NCBI GenBank assembly: GCA_943704415.1
Contig: CALSCO010000471.1
Coordinates: 1-22,951 of the forward strand
Length of the DNA stretch: 22,951 bases
Reading direction: 5' to 3'
Origin: Parvularia atlantis
Taxonomy: Eukaryota > Opisthokonta > Rotosphaerida
Below, one piece after another: positions 10,747-20,218 of the stretch (the first letter of the stretch is position 1; each line of letters starts with the position of its first letter). A program made the translations under genes and the position numbers. The notes below the pieces were generated by a model that was not told where the DNA came from, ran no database searches, and saw only the letters and a program-made list of their open reading frames with translations.

Positions 10747-10805
10747 CGGCATGTACAGCGCCACCCGGCAGCGCCCACCCAACCGCACACCGTCCGCCGC
10801 TCACT
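10747..10805. terminator. 59-bp convergent gap between TRM3 and UTP22 stop codons, with palindromic TGTACA
   Basis: Both transcripts must end within or just past this gap. It contains the palindrome TGTACA at 10752-10757, which reads UGUACA on either strand. UGUA is the element bound by the cleavage factor CFIm25 in animals and is part of the algal poly(A) signal. A role here is inference. Confidence 0.35.
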
Positions 10806-13800
10806 TCAACTCACGCGCTCGACAATGTCGCCAGCGAGCACGCGCATGGCCGTGAGCAGGGACGCGGCGCGCGGCGCAACACGGCCAGTGTCGCCCGGCT
10901 GCACGGGCTCCATGGCGTAGGCGTGCGCGACCTGTCGCACGGCGTCACCACGCGCGGTCCGCGCCAGACGGGGCGCACCTTGAACGGCTGTGCGTCAAAC
11001 ACGGCCGGGCGCCACTTGACGGCGATCACGTTGCTGCCGTACGTGTCATGGAAAAACAGCGCCAGATGCCCAAACTCGCGCTGCGTGCATGGCCGCGTTA
11101 ACCCGAAGCAGCACCACGCACAAGCACGCACGCGCAGGTCGCGCAGCAGCTGATCGACCGGGTCAAACGCTACCAGCGGCATCGACGTCACGCGCGCGGC
11201 GCGCAGATTCTTGAACACGGCACCGCTGCCCACCGCCGCGTTAGCTGCAAGCGCCAGCGTGCTGCGGTGCGCACCCGTACGCGCCGCTCTCGAGCCACGC
11301 CGCCGCGCCGACGGCCCCGCACGCGCGCGGGTTGCTGGCGTTGCGCAAGTGCAGCAGCGCGTCGTACTCATCCAGCGGCGTGACAAAGAGCGACTGCCGA
11401 GCGGGTGAGCACGCTGTGCACGCGCGTCTGTTGCCGTGCGCGCACCCCGTAGTCAAACTGCCAGAGCGAGAATAGGCCACTCGCGAGCCGCTCGATGCCA
11501 GCCTGCGACGCGACGCGTCAGAAAGGGCGGACAGCGGTCTCGCATCGTAAAGCACACCCGTGCAAACTCGCGCGCGCGCCGCAGCACGACGGCAGACGGG
11601 CGCTCGCCACTCCACACGGTCCCCGTCTCGTCGTAGCTTGAGAGCGCCATCACCACCGGCCCGCCCTTGCGCGCGCGCGCCAGGGCGCATGAGCGCGCAC
11701 CACCCACCGCCACTGGCTGCTGCGGGCGCACCTTTCGGCCATTTGGGTCGACCGCCGCGCGCACGCGATCAAACGTCTTTGCAAAGCGGTCGCGGTCGGC
11801 CGCCGTGAGGTCACCGGTCCAGTCGGCGACAATGGGGCTGGCAGCAAACACGCGTCAGCAGCGCACGCACACCTGCTGCGACACGACGCGCCTCGTCGCA
11901 AAGTCGTGCCGTGCCAGCAGCTCGAGCGTGCGATGAAACCCGGCGAGGCCCGACGCTGGCGGCGTGTAGAGCGGCGCGGGTGGGACAAACACGTGCGCGA
12001 CCAGGCACTCGACCAGCTGCGACACACGCGTCAGCAAGGCGCTGCAATCCGTTGCGTGGCACACCTCGAGCGACACGTCGTCCGCGAGCAGGTGCACGGC
12101 AAGCCAGCGATGCGTGATGCGCACGGCGGGCGCGTAGAAGACGTGCCGCTGCGCAAACGCGCGCACGCTGCCCGCGTGCCGCACCGTGTGCTCGTACATC
12201 GACTTGAGCTGCGCGCGGGGCGGGCATCAGCACGTGAAGCGCGCCTCAGGCGCAAAGCGCACCTCGGCAAGCTCGTGTTGGCCGGCCTCGTCGTGTCGCT
12301 GCTGCTCGAGGAGCGCCAGCCGGCGTGGCACATGGATGCGAAAGCGGAAGACAAAGCCGTCGCGCAGCACGTCAAGCCACTCAGCCGTGGCCTCGCACAC
12401 GGCGTCCGCGTGGGCCTCGCTGCGAGCGCTCTGTTGTCAGCGCGACCGTGCGCCCCTTGCACCGTGCAGCTCACCGGAGCAGCTTGGCCAGGCGGAGGTA
12501 CATCGCAGCGAGCGCGTGCACGATCGCTTCGAGATCGTCAGGCCACGCCGTCGTGTGCTCGACCTGCGCGGCCGAGGCTTCAGCGGGGACAGAGCCGTCC
12601 AGTCACAACCGTGTCGCGCACCTGCATCACCGCCTCGTGCACGGGCGTGTACGGCGGCAGCGAGAGCGTTGAATCTTCGGCAGACGGCTTGGGCGGGAAC
12701 GCGGCAAAGTCGAGCGCAGGCGCGCCAAAGACGGCCGTGCCGCGCAGTCCGGCCGAGACGCCGTGCACGGCGACTATGTCGAGCGGGAAGCCATCGAGCG
12801 CCTGTGCACGCGTGAGCTGGCGCGCTCAGGGGCCGCGTGCCCAGGCCGCACCTTGAGCTGCGCTGTGATCGTCTCAAAGGCGGCCGAGATGGGCGCGGGC
12901 GACTTGGTCACGAGCGGCGGCGCAAAGCGCAGCTTTTGCGGCAGGCGAACGAGCGCGTCGGCCTGGTTGACGAGGTAGACCGGCGCGGCGTCAGTGAGTG
13001 GGGCGCTGCTGGCCGCGTCGACGATGCCGCTGTCGGGTGCAAAGTGGATCGCTGGACAGCGGAGGGGTCAGGCGCAAACAGCACAATACCTCGCTCGAGG
13101 CGACGCACCAAAGTGCCGCTGGAGCAGCCACGCGACCATCTTGGGCACAATCAAGTGGCGATCGCTCGCGGCGACAGCAAACGTCACGGCCTGGTGAGAG
13201 CCGATGCGGGTCGTGAGTACTTGCGCGCATGCTCGCACGGGCGCACACCTCGGCAATGGTGCCGTCTTTGAACCGGCGCAACTCGCTCTTCGATCCCCAG
13301 AGCGACTGGAAGCGCGTGACGGCGTCGGCCTGCAGCAGCGATCGGAAGCGCGTCAGTCGCGGTCGCAGACGCGCACGTCCAGGGCCGGCGCACATCCTCG
13401 GGCGACGGGCCGAGCTCGACGAGACGCAGCGCCTCGGCCGCGTTCAGCACGAGCCCGATGGTCAGGCTGCGTCTCTCAGCTGCCTCGCCGAGCTCGTACG
13501 CTGGCGGAGGCTGCGCGATGCTCCACGGCGTAATGTTGGACGTGTACACGCGCGCGACGCGGAGCCTGACGGCGGCGCAAGGCGGTGAGCGAACAGCGCA
13601 CATGGGTATCACGCACCGGTCGCCCAGGCCGCGCAGCAAGATGCGCGGGATGTTGCGCTGCGCACGCACGTATGCGTCGAGAAAGTCGGGGTGTGCCGTG
13701 CGGAAGGGCAGGTCGGGACGGGTCGCGGCGTCGTCGTCCGACAGGCGCGGAATGCTGCCGCAGCCCGCGGCTCAGTGTGTGCGTGTGCACCGGTCAAGCC

Positions 13801-15821
13801 GCTCGTACCTCACGACGTGGTCAAACTGCAACAGCTGGCTCTTCTTGTGCAGGAACAGCGCGGGGAACGGGTCAGCACCGGTGCTGTCGCCGAGCGCCGC
13901 AAAGCTGATCTGCGCCTCGTGTTGCAGCTGCGCAGCAAGCAGGTCAGCGCCACCGGTGCCACGATGGGACCGAGGCAAGCGTGCCTCGGAGAGCGCGCCC
14001 TTGCTCACGCGCGCGAGCAGGTTGATCTGGTTGTCGACGTCGAGCAGGACGGCATCGTACGCCGAGTGATGCGCCGCAAGCGTGGCCGCATCAGGAGCAG
14101 GCCCGTTGAAGTGCATGCTGTCCTGCTCGAAGCGATACGTCGCTAGCACCGACGGTATGAGCGGCGCTTCCGAGAGCTGGCAGCGCGCACCGAGCGTGCC
14201 GAGCGTGGCCTTGAACAGCTGGTATGACGACATGTGCTTGCTCAGGCGGTGCTGCTGCACGAGCGCGAGCATGATCATCGACAGCAAAAAGCCGTCGACC
14301 TGGCCCTGCGCCTGCGACATGTTGCGCTGGTACAGCCACACCTTGCCGAGCACGATGGCGTGCCGGAAACTGTGCGCACCATCGTTAGGTCAGCACCTCA
14401 CGCGCATGCGCTCACGCAAGCCGCACCCTGCCACCGCGCCGCACATCGCGTGCAGCTGCGCCAGGTGCGACGTAAAGTGCATGTCCTCGAGCACGCCGTG
14501 GTTGTAGAGCGGCGTCGGCACGGCTGAGTGGTGGTGTGTCAGTCGCGCACGCCTTGCGCAGCGCACTGCACACCCTTCTTCTCGTCCGAAAAGTGCGCTC
14601 GCACGCCGTTGCGCGTCGGACCAAGGCGGTCGAGGCTGCGTTGCCCTCAGCGACAGACACGCTCGGCACCAACAGCCGCAGATGCGCACCTGAACACGCC
14701 CGCCGGCAGCATCGGCAGCACGCGCACGACAAAGCCAGACTTGGCGCTCGGCGGCTGCAGCACCGCGACCGGCTTGCTCACGTCGCCGTTGAGCGCCGCG
14801 AAGGTCACGTCGGCCGTCTCGGCGTGCTGCGACAGCGCGGCCACGAGCGTGGCCAGGAAGAAGGCGCGCTTGTGGTGGTAGCGGTAGTTCATGTGGTCCT
14901 TTGGCTGAAACAGGCTCTGCGTGCGTGGGCGTTAGCATCGCGCGTGGGTGCCGCGCACGAGGCGAGAGCACACGGCAGGCATCGTCACGGCCAGGTTGAC
15001 ATTGAGCACGGGCTTGGCGTACGTCTGGAGCAGGAACGACCCAACAACGTGGACGGCTGTGTGCGCGGCCGTGAGCTCAGAGAGATGCAGGCAGACGGGC
15101 GCGGCCACACCGGCTGGCGGCTCAAAGGCAACCTTGAGGTTGCTGACCTCGTCGGGGCGGTAGAACGGCCACACGACGCCGCGTTGCCGCAGCTCGTCGT
15201 ACGCGGCCACCACGGGCTGCGGCGGCGAGGGCTCAAGCTCGCCGACAATGTCCTTGAGGCGGTGCAGGAAGCGCTTGAGCACTTCGAGCTGGCGCTCGGG
15301 CACGCGCATCTCGCTCAGGAGCTCGTCCATCTGCCGACGCCAACGATGTCACGCACATGTGCCGCCAGGCAACGCGCACCTGCAGCTTGAACACGTTCGA
15401 GCGGAAGAGCTCCTCGGTCTCGCGCAGCGTGCGCAGCTCGTCGCTCGTCGGCACCTTGTAGTACTTGCTGCTCTTTTGCGCTGGCTGGTCTGTCGGCGCA
15501 TTTGCCAGTACATCGTCTGCAGCGTCTGTTGGCGCGTGTGCCAGTGCGTCTGCTCCGTCGTCGTCCGCTCCGTCGTCGTCCGCTCCGTCGTCGTCCGCTC
15601 CGTCGTCGTCCGCTCCGTCGTCGTCCGCTCCGTCGTCGTCCGCTCCGTCGTCTTCGACAAAGTCCTCCGCGGGTGCAGCCTCGGGCACGTGCTCCGACTC
15701 GGCCGCACGCGCACGCTGCAGCGACGCTCGTCAGCGCACAGCAGGCGCAGCAGGCGCAGCAGGCGCAGACCTTGACGACGCGCACGCTCGGCGCAGCCAC
15801 GTGGCGCTTGACCGCGGGCAT
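10806..15821 (-). CDS. UTP22: UTP22/NOL6 (Nrap) small-subunit processome protein
   Basis: I model 25 exons and 1245 residues (human NOL6 has 1146). Introns: 10932-10978, 11081-11131, 11226-11274, 11394-11445, 11503-11557, 11666-11731, 11838-11870, 12017-12064, 12209-12262, 12420-12474, 12564-12621, 12802-12851, 13052-13108, 13191-13248, 13330-13393, 13566-13616, 13755-13790, 13928-13984 (GC-AG), 14370-14426, 14524-14573, 14636-14689, 14917-14973, 15331-15379, 15716-15785. It acts in the nucleolus on early 18S rRNA precursors, in a module with Rrp7. Family landmarks in order: KYYKVPTSDELRTLRETEEL, VVGSFLLQTYAKP, KDHMNYRYHHKRAFFL, LGKVWLYQR, LWGSKSELRRFKDGTIAE, LDGFPLDIVAV, VLRDGFVFRFRI, VRITHRWLAVHLL, FGHLALFFHDTYGSNVIAVKW. 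An acidic repeat lies near the N-terminus. The 11666-11731 intron (AAG acceptor) is the least certain. Confidence 0.9.
15552..15656. repeat. 15-bp coding minisatellite, 7 copies, in UTP22 exon 2
   Basis: Six perfect copies and one variant of the unit GCTCCGTCGTCGTCC. Read on the minus strand it encodes a GADDD-type acidic repeat in the N-terminal tail of UTP22. The unit is a multiple of three, so copy changes keep frame. Likely polymorphic. Confidence 0.9.
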
Positions 15822-15841
15822 GCTTGCGTGACAGAACGACG
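15822..15841. promoter_or_regulatory. 20-bp divergent spacer between UTP22 and RRP7 start codons
   Basis: Only 20 bp separate two start codons whose products work in the same ribosome-assembly module. The spacer contains GTGACAGAACGACG directly before the RRP7 ATG, with A at -3. A shared bidirectional promoter, possibly extending into UTP22 intron 1 (15716-15785), would co-express the partners. Confidence 0.5.
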
Positions 15842-17092
15842 ATGTGGGTCACGGTCGCAGTCCGAGTGGCCGCGACGGCCTCCGCGCCCACGCACTGCCT
15901 GTTTGTGCGACGGCACGAAGCGCGCGGCGAGGAGCAGGGCGACGAGACCCCGGTGCGTGGCCACTTTCTGCGCGCAACACGAGACTCACGCAGCCCAAGG
16001 CCGACCGGACGCTCTTCGTCGCAAATCTGCCTGTCACGACGACCGAGGCCGGCCTGCGCGCGCTCTTCGGGGGCCTGCTGGGGCCGGTCGAGGCCGTGCG
16101 GTGCGCGACGTGTGCACGCAGGCGTGGTGCGGCGTGCTTGCTGACACGCGCGTGCGCGCGTGAGAGCAGGTTCACCGCGCTGAAGACGCCGCTGGACGCG
16201 CTCCCGGTGTCGACGCCCGTCGTGCGCGAGCTGCTCGGTGCGGGCTGCGTGCCCGCGCTCGTGGGGATGCTTAGGCAGTGCGCGGTGCAGGGTTGCCGGC
16301 AGGACCAGTGCCACACGGGCCGGGCGCGGCTGCGTACGTCGTGCTCGAGCAAGCCGGTGCGTTGGCGCAGTCGCTTGCGCCGCGCCGCCTCAACAGCGCA
16401 TCGGCGCAGTCACGCCTCAGCAGCTCAAGGCACTTGGGCGGACGCAGGGCCGCGCACCGTCGCTGCTGGTGGACGACTTGTTTGGGACACGCGGTGCGCA
16501 GCCAGGGCGAGCGGCATGAGGCACCGCTAGTGCTCACGTTGCCGCTAGCGTACCTGCGCACGTACGAGGCGCTGCGGCCGGACGAGGACACGTTGAGCGC
16601 GCGTGTAGACGAGCTAATGGGCGAGTTTGAGTTTGCGGAGCGCGAGGTGCCCGTGCACCCTCCCTGGATGCTGAACGGCGCCACTCACGCGCACGCTACT
16701 GCAGACGCGTAAGCGGCTTGTCCGCGAGGAGGTCGGCCCGGACGCGGACGGGTTTGTGCCGGTCACGCGGCGGACCAAGCACGCGCGCACGGGCACGGAG
16801 CGCACGGGCATGGTCGCGGCGGCGAGCACCCGTAGCGCGCTGCGTGCGGGGACTGAGGCCGGCAAGAAGAAGAAGAAGAAGAAGGGCACGGCGCTCCTGC
16901 CGGACTTTTACCGCTTCCAGATGCGCGAGGCCAAGCGCAACGGTGCGCTATCGTGCTGGCCGGCGGCTGAGATCAACGGTGGTGGCCCGTGTGCGCGCGC
17001 GCGCAGACATTGCCGAGCTGCGGCGCAAGTTTGAGGAGGACAAGGCCAAGATCGCGCAGATGAAGGCCGCGCGCAAGTTTGTCGTGGCCTGA
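15842..17092 (+). CDS. RRP7: RRP7 ribosomal RNA-processing protein
   Basis: Exons 15842-15952, 15994-16100, 16170-16237, 16279-16356, 16410-16493, 16531-16646, 16705-16942 and 17007-17092 give 295 residues (human RRP7A has 280). It is needed for 18S rRNA maturation and partners Utp22 in yeast. The N-terminus HCLFVRRHE matches 'HYLYVRPHE'. A divergent RRM follows with RNP2 LFVANL and RNP1-like AAYVVLEQA. The C-terminal RRP7 domain runs DADGFVPVTRR, LLPDFYRFQMREAKRN, then ELRRKFEEDKAKI and KAARKF, nearly the human ending. A run of seven lysines precedes it. The intron starting at 16238 has several frame-compatible acceptors (16278, 16290, 16302, 16308). The intron at 16494-16530 is only 37 bp. 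Confidence 0.9.
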
Positions 17093-17160
17093 GCACCGCC
17101 CTGCGTGCGTGCGTGCGATCGGCAGGCAGAACGGCAGAAAGGCTGTACAGGGCAGGCGTG
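17093..17160. terminator. 68-bp convergent gap between RRP7 and RNF141-like stop codons, with palindromic TGTACA
   Basis: The gap holds a short TGCG repeat and TGTACA at 17144-17149, the same palindrome found in the TRM3-UTP22 gap. It could serve as a two-way 3'-end signal; this rests only on the shared hexamer. Confidence 0.35.
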
Positions 17161-18197
17161 TCATTGCGGCAGCAGCTCGAGCATGCGGTGCACGTCCGCG
17201 GCCATCTGGCGAGCGCGTGGCGGGCGTGAGCGCGTCCGGCGGGCATGACGCGCCGCGGCCGCACCTCGGACGGCGTCGGCGTCTCGGTCAGGACCCAGCT
17301 GTCGGTCGCCGAGCACCCGTCGCGGCGGCAGACGGGGCACTGCATCGCGCGCTGTCACGGGACAGGCCAAGCCGGTCGTCGCGCACAGAGACGCACCTGG
17401 TCGGACGACAGCATCCACGTCGTGATGCACTGCTCGCAGTAGGCGTGCGAGCACGGCAGGCTGATGTTGGCGCGTGCTGGCTTGCGCGTGAGGGGTGGGC
17501 GCGCGAGAGCGCGCGCGCGCGCACCGGCCATGCAGATGATGCACTCGGCGTCGTCGTAGTCAGCGGCGCTCGCAGCGTCAGCACCGGGGGCGCTGCGTGC
17601 GGTCGCCACCGTCAGACACACACACACACACACACACACCGTGACGGCGTGCTTGCGCAATATCGCGTGTGTGCACTCAAAGGTCTTGAGGAAGCTCGAG
17701 CCGAGCAGCGCGGACGGGTTGAGTGCGCCCGACGACGCGCTCATCAGGTCCTGCAGCCGAAAGTAGAGTCGGTAGAACAGCACGAGGGTGAGCTCGCGCT
17801 GGCCGACGACGCTGTGGTCGCGGTCGACCTGGTGCGCGCGCGACGCGTGAGCGCGATGGATCGCTTGCCACGCGGCGCGGGCACTTTCTGGCACAGCACG
17901 CGCGCCGACAGCAGCAGCGCAAAGAGTGGCGCGGGCCGCCCGGGCTGCTGCTGCGGCGCCGTGCCCTCCTTGAGCTTGAAGTAGAGCGTGTGCCCGTCGT
18001 GGTCGGCGAACGCCTCGGCGCTGGTCGCGACAACGACAACGGCGGTCAGTGCATGCCGGCGCGGCGGGCGCACGCGGGCGCGCACGCACGCACATCTCAG
18101 ACGCGTGCACCAGCTCGGCCGCGAGATCGTCCGTGTTGCGCGCGAGCACGTGCTGCGCCACGCGCACGTCCTGTCCGCGCGACACGCGCTGCCCCAT
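17161..18197 (-). CDS. RNF141-like RING E3 ubiquitin ligase, predicted N-myristoylated
   Basis: Exons 18094-18197, 17885-18020, 17638-17828, 17525-17592, 17397-17476, 17265-17339 and 17161-17205 give 232 residues; human RNF141 has 230. The start MGQRVS matches human MGQQIS and fits an N-myristoylation signal (MGxxxS). Then come AQHVLARNTDDLAAEL, LYFKLKEG, the SARVLCQK strand and FYRLYFRLQDL, in the same order as RNF141. The C3HC4 RING spans about residues 161-197: CIIC, LPCSHAYCEQC, CPVC. The tail DSWVLTETPTPSEMAADV matches human ESWVVSDAPTEDDMANYI. It probably transfers ubiquitin at a membrane; the substrate is unknown. The donor of intron 3 lies inside a (GT)12 run. The start is 20 bp from that of the next gene on the other strand. 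Confidence 0.85.
17616..17639. repeat. (AC)12 microsatellite at the 5' splice site of RNF141-like intron 3
   Basis: Twelve AC dinucleotides on the plus strand, so (GT)12 on the coding strand. The modelled donor (intron 17593-17637) lies at its coding-strand start; every GT in the run is a possible donor. Confidence 0.9.
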
Positions 18198-18217
18198 GTG
18201 ACGACGCGCAACAAAGA
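18198..18217. promoter_or_regulatory. 20-bp divergent spacer between RNF141-like and EGF-like gene start codons
   Basis: The minus-strand ATG (18197) and plus-strand ATG (18218) are 20 bp apart. The spacer starts GTGACGACG and ends CAACAAAGA before the plus-strand ATG. A TGAC occurs at 18199-18202. There is no TATA box. Confidence 0.45.
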
Positions 18218-20150
18218 ATGACACGCGTTCACCTTGCGGTGGTGGCGGCGTTCGCGGCGTTCGCGGCGTTCGCGCTGGCGGCCTCGGTGGCGTCGGCGTC
18301 GGCAGCGCACGATGCACAGGGTGCGCGCGTGCCCCGCTTTGGTGGGTCCCCCCTCACGCGGCCGCCGGTGGAAGACGCGCCCGCAGACGCCGTTGCCGCG
18401 CTGACGTGGACGGATCAGACGCGTGGGGCGCTGCGGCGGGCGAGCGACGCGTGGACGAGGCACGTGCAGCACACACACGTGCGCACGGCGGCCGCGTGCA
18501 GTGCTGACGCGTGTCGCGTGGCGCTCAGCCTGGCGGATGCGGCGAGACGGACGCTGCGGCTGCCGGCCGAGGACGATGGGCTGCTGCTGCTCGGGAGTGT
18601 GCCGCAGCCGCAGCCGGCGCCGCGCAAGCCCGCCCGTGCACGCTCGGTGACCGTACGAGCGGCCGCGGGCGTGGGCGTGGACGCGCTCGGTGACGACGAC
18701 GAGGGCGAGGAGCCTGTCGACGCGTCGGCGACCGTGTCGACGGCAACAGCAACGGCGTCGCCCAACCCGCGCCCGTGCTGCGACCCCTACTCATGCAACA
18801 ACCACGGCAAGCCGAGCGCGTACGTGAACGAGACCCAGGTGCGCGCTCGGGTTGGCCGCGCGGCTGCGGCAGCGTGACCGCACACGCAGTCGTACACGTG
18901 CAACGACACGGTCTACACGCCAACGGAGTTTGAAGACCTGGGCCGACCCCTGTGCAACGACTGCCCGCAGTCCGACGACCCGGCCGACTGCGAGGCCATG
19001 TGCTGCACCGCCAACGACAAGGTGCGCACGGCCGACCGAGAGAACGCGACCGGCTGATCCGGCTCGCGCCAGCCTGTCGTTGTGTCGTGCACGTGCGACC
19101 CGGGCTTCAAAGGCCAGTACTGCGACGTCTTCGAGCCGTACTCGTGCACGCTCCGGCTGGCGCGTTCTTGCGCGTTCGCGTGTGTGCTCGGCTGGCCCTG
19201 AACGGGTGCACAGACCAACCCGCCGCTCGACTGCGACGGCTCGCCTGACGTGTCGCCCGCATGCCTCAAATTCAGCACAAAGGAGGTGCGGCCGTGGCGT
19301 GCCCTGCGTGCGTGGTGGCCGACACATACGGCAGGCCGCCGTCGTGACGCTGCGTGTAGGTGTCAATTGTGAGTTTGACGACCCGTCGCTCAACATCACG
19401 TTTGCCGAGTACATGACCAAGTACAACGGCACGCAGGTTCGCCATCGCCCCCCGTGCTGTGCTGCAGGCCGCGCTGACGACGACGACGCGGCAGTACGTC
19501 GGCCCCGTGGTCGTGCGCATCAAGTTCTGGGATTTCAAGAAGCTCAGCAACAACGACCAGACCTACTACGTCTTCCCGCTGCCGGACAGCGACGACATGG
19601 GCGGCGTCCTGACAGGCGCGCCTTGCACGAAAGCGCCTGGCTGCGCACTAATACGGCGCACGCCCAGGGCGCGTCGAGCTGCAGCAAAACATTGTGCCGT
19701 CCGTGATCTTTGCCAACCGCGCGTTCTCGCCCGGCGGGCGGCTGTACTTTGAGATTGGTGCGCTGCCCGGGCTGCCTGCCCTGCCTGCCCTGCCTGCGCT
19801 GCCTGCCCTGCCTGCGCTGCCTGCGCTCCCTGCGCTCTGTTGACAGACGGTCACGTTACAGCGTTTGTGACCGAGCCCATGGGCCTCAGCTCGTCCAACG
19901 TCGATCGGCACTGGATCGACTTTTACGACGGGCCCGGCCCGCTCCCGGCTCTGTCGACGCGCGAGCGCACGATCATCCTCGCGACGGTCCTGCCCATCGG
20001 CCTGGTGCTCATGTGCGCCGCCCCGCCGCTGCCCGCCGCCCGCCGCCTTGCTGACGCTGCGCCTGCGTGGGCATTCCGCGTCGCAGCGTCGCCGTCGCCG
20101 TGTTCGTCGTCGGGCGGGCGCGCGGGTGGTGGAAGCGCAAGAGCGAGTGA
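18218..20150 (+). CDS. Type I membrane protein with EGF-like cysteine motif, family not recognised
   Basis: Modelled exons 18218-18320, 18387-18838, 18890-19021, 19073-19183, 19214-19285, 19335-19436, 19468-19615, 19668-19757, 19847-20012 and 20087-20150 give 479 residues in phase. A signal peptide (VHLAVVAAFAAFAAFALAA) is followed by a Thr/Ala/Pro-rich linker. Next is a cysteine-rich region (CCDPYSCNNHG ... CNDCPQ ... CEAMCC) ending in the EGF signature CTCDPGFKGQYC at residues 235-246. A globular ectodomain follows, with several N-glycosylation sequons (NET, NDT, NIT, NGT). One transmembrane helix lies near 445-468, then a short basic tail GWWKRKSE. An adhesion or receptor-like surface role is a guess. 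The introns at 19184-19213 (30 bp), 19437-19467 (31 bp) and 19616-19667 (GC-AG), and the 3n intron 18321-18386, are the least certain. Confidence 0.7.
19766..19838. repeat. CCTGC-based tandem repeat inside EGF-like gene intron 8
   Basis: Degenerate CTGCCTGCCCTG units fill the intron at 19758-19846. At 89 bp it is longer than most introns here, and the repeat expansion explains the extra length. Confidence 0.85.
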
Positions 20151-20218
20151 CACGCTCAGAACCGGGTGTGGGGCAGTCCAACATGCCGGCGGAAAGGTGA
20201 CACAATCACGCCACAACG
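20151..20218 (+). promoter_or_regulatory. 68-bp tandem gap between EGF-like gene and P450 gene
   Basis: This gap must hold the 3' end of the upstream gene and the promoter of the P450 gene. It contains GTGACACAATCACG about 20 bp before the ATG, echoing the TGAC seen in three divergent spacers. The ATG context is CACAACG with A at -3. No clear poly(A) signal was seen. Confidence 0.35.

Noticed and set aside
12017-12064. A 48-bp in-frame stretch without stop in UTP22 taken at first as coding
   Set aside because: It has a GTGTGC donor, CTGACG branch and CAG acceptor, and its removal restores the family spacing between the two flanking conserved blocks.
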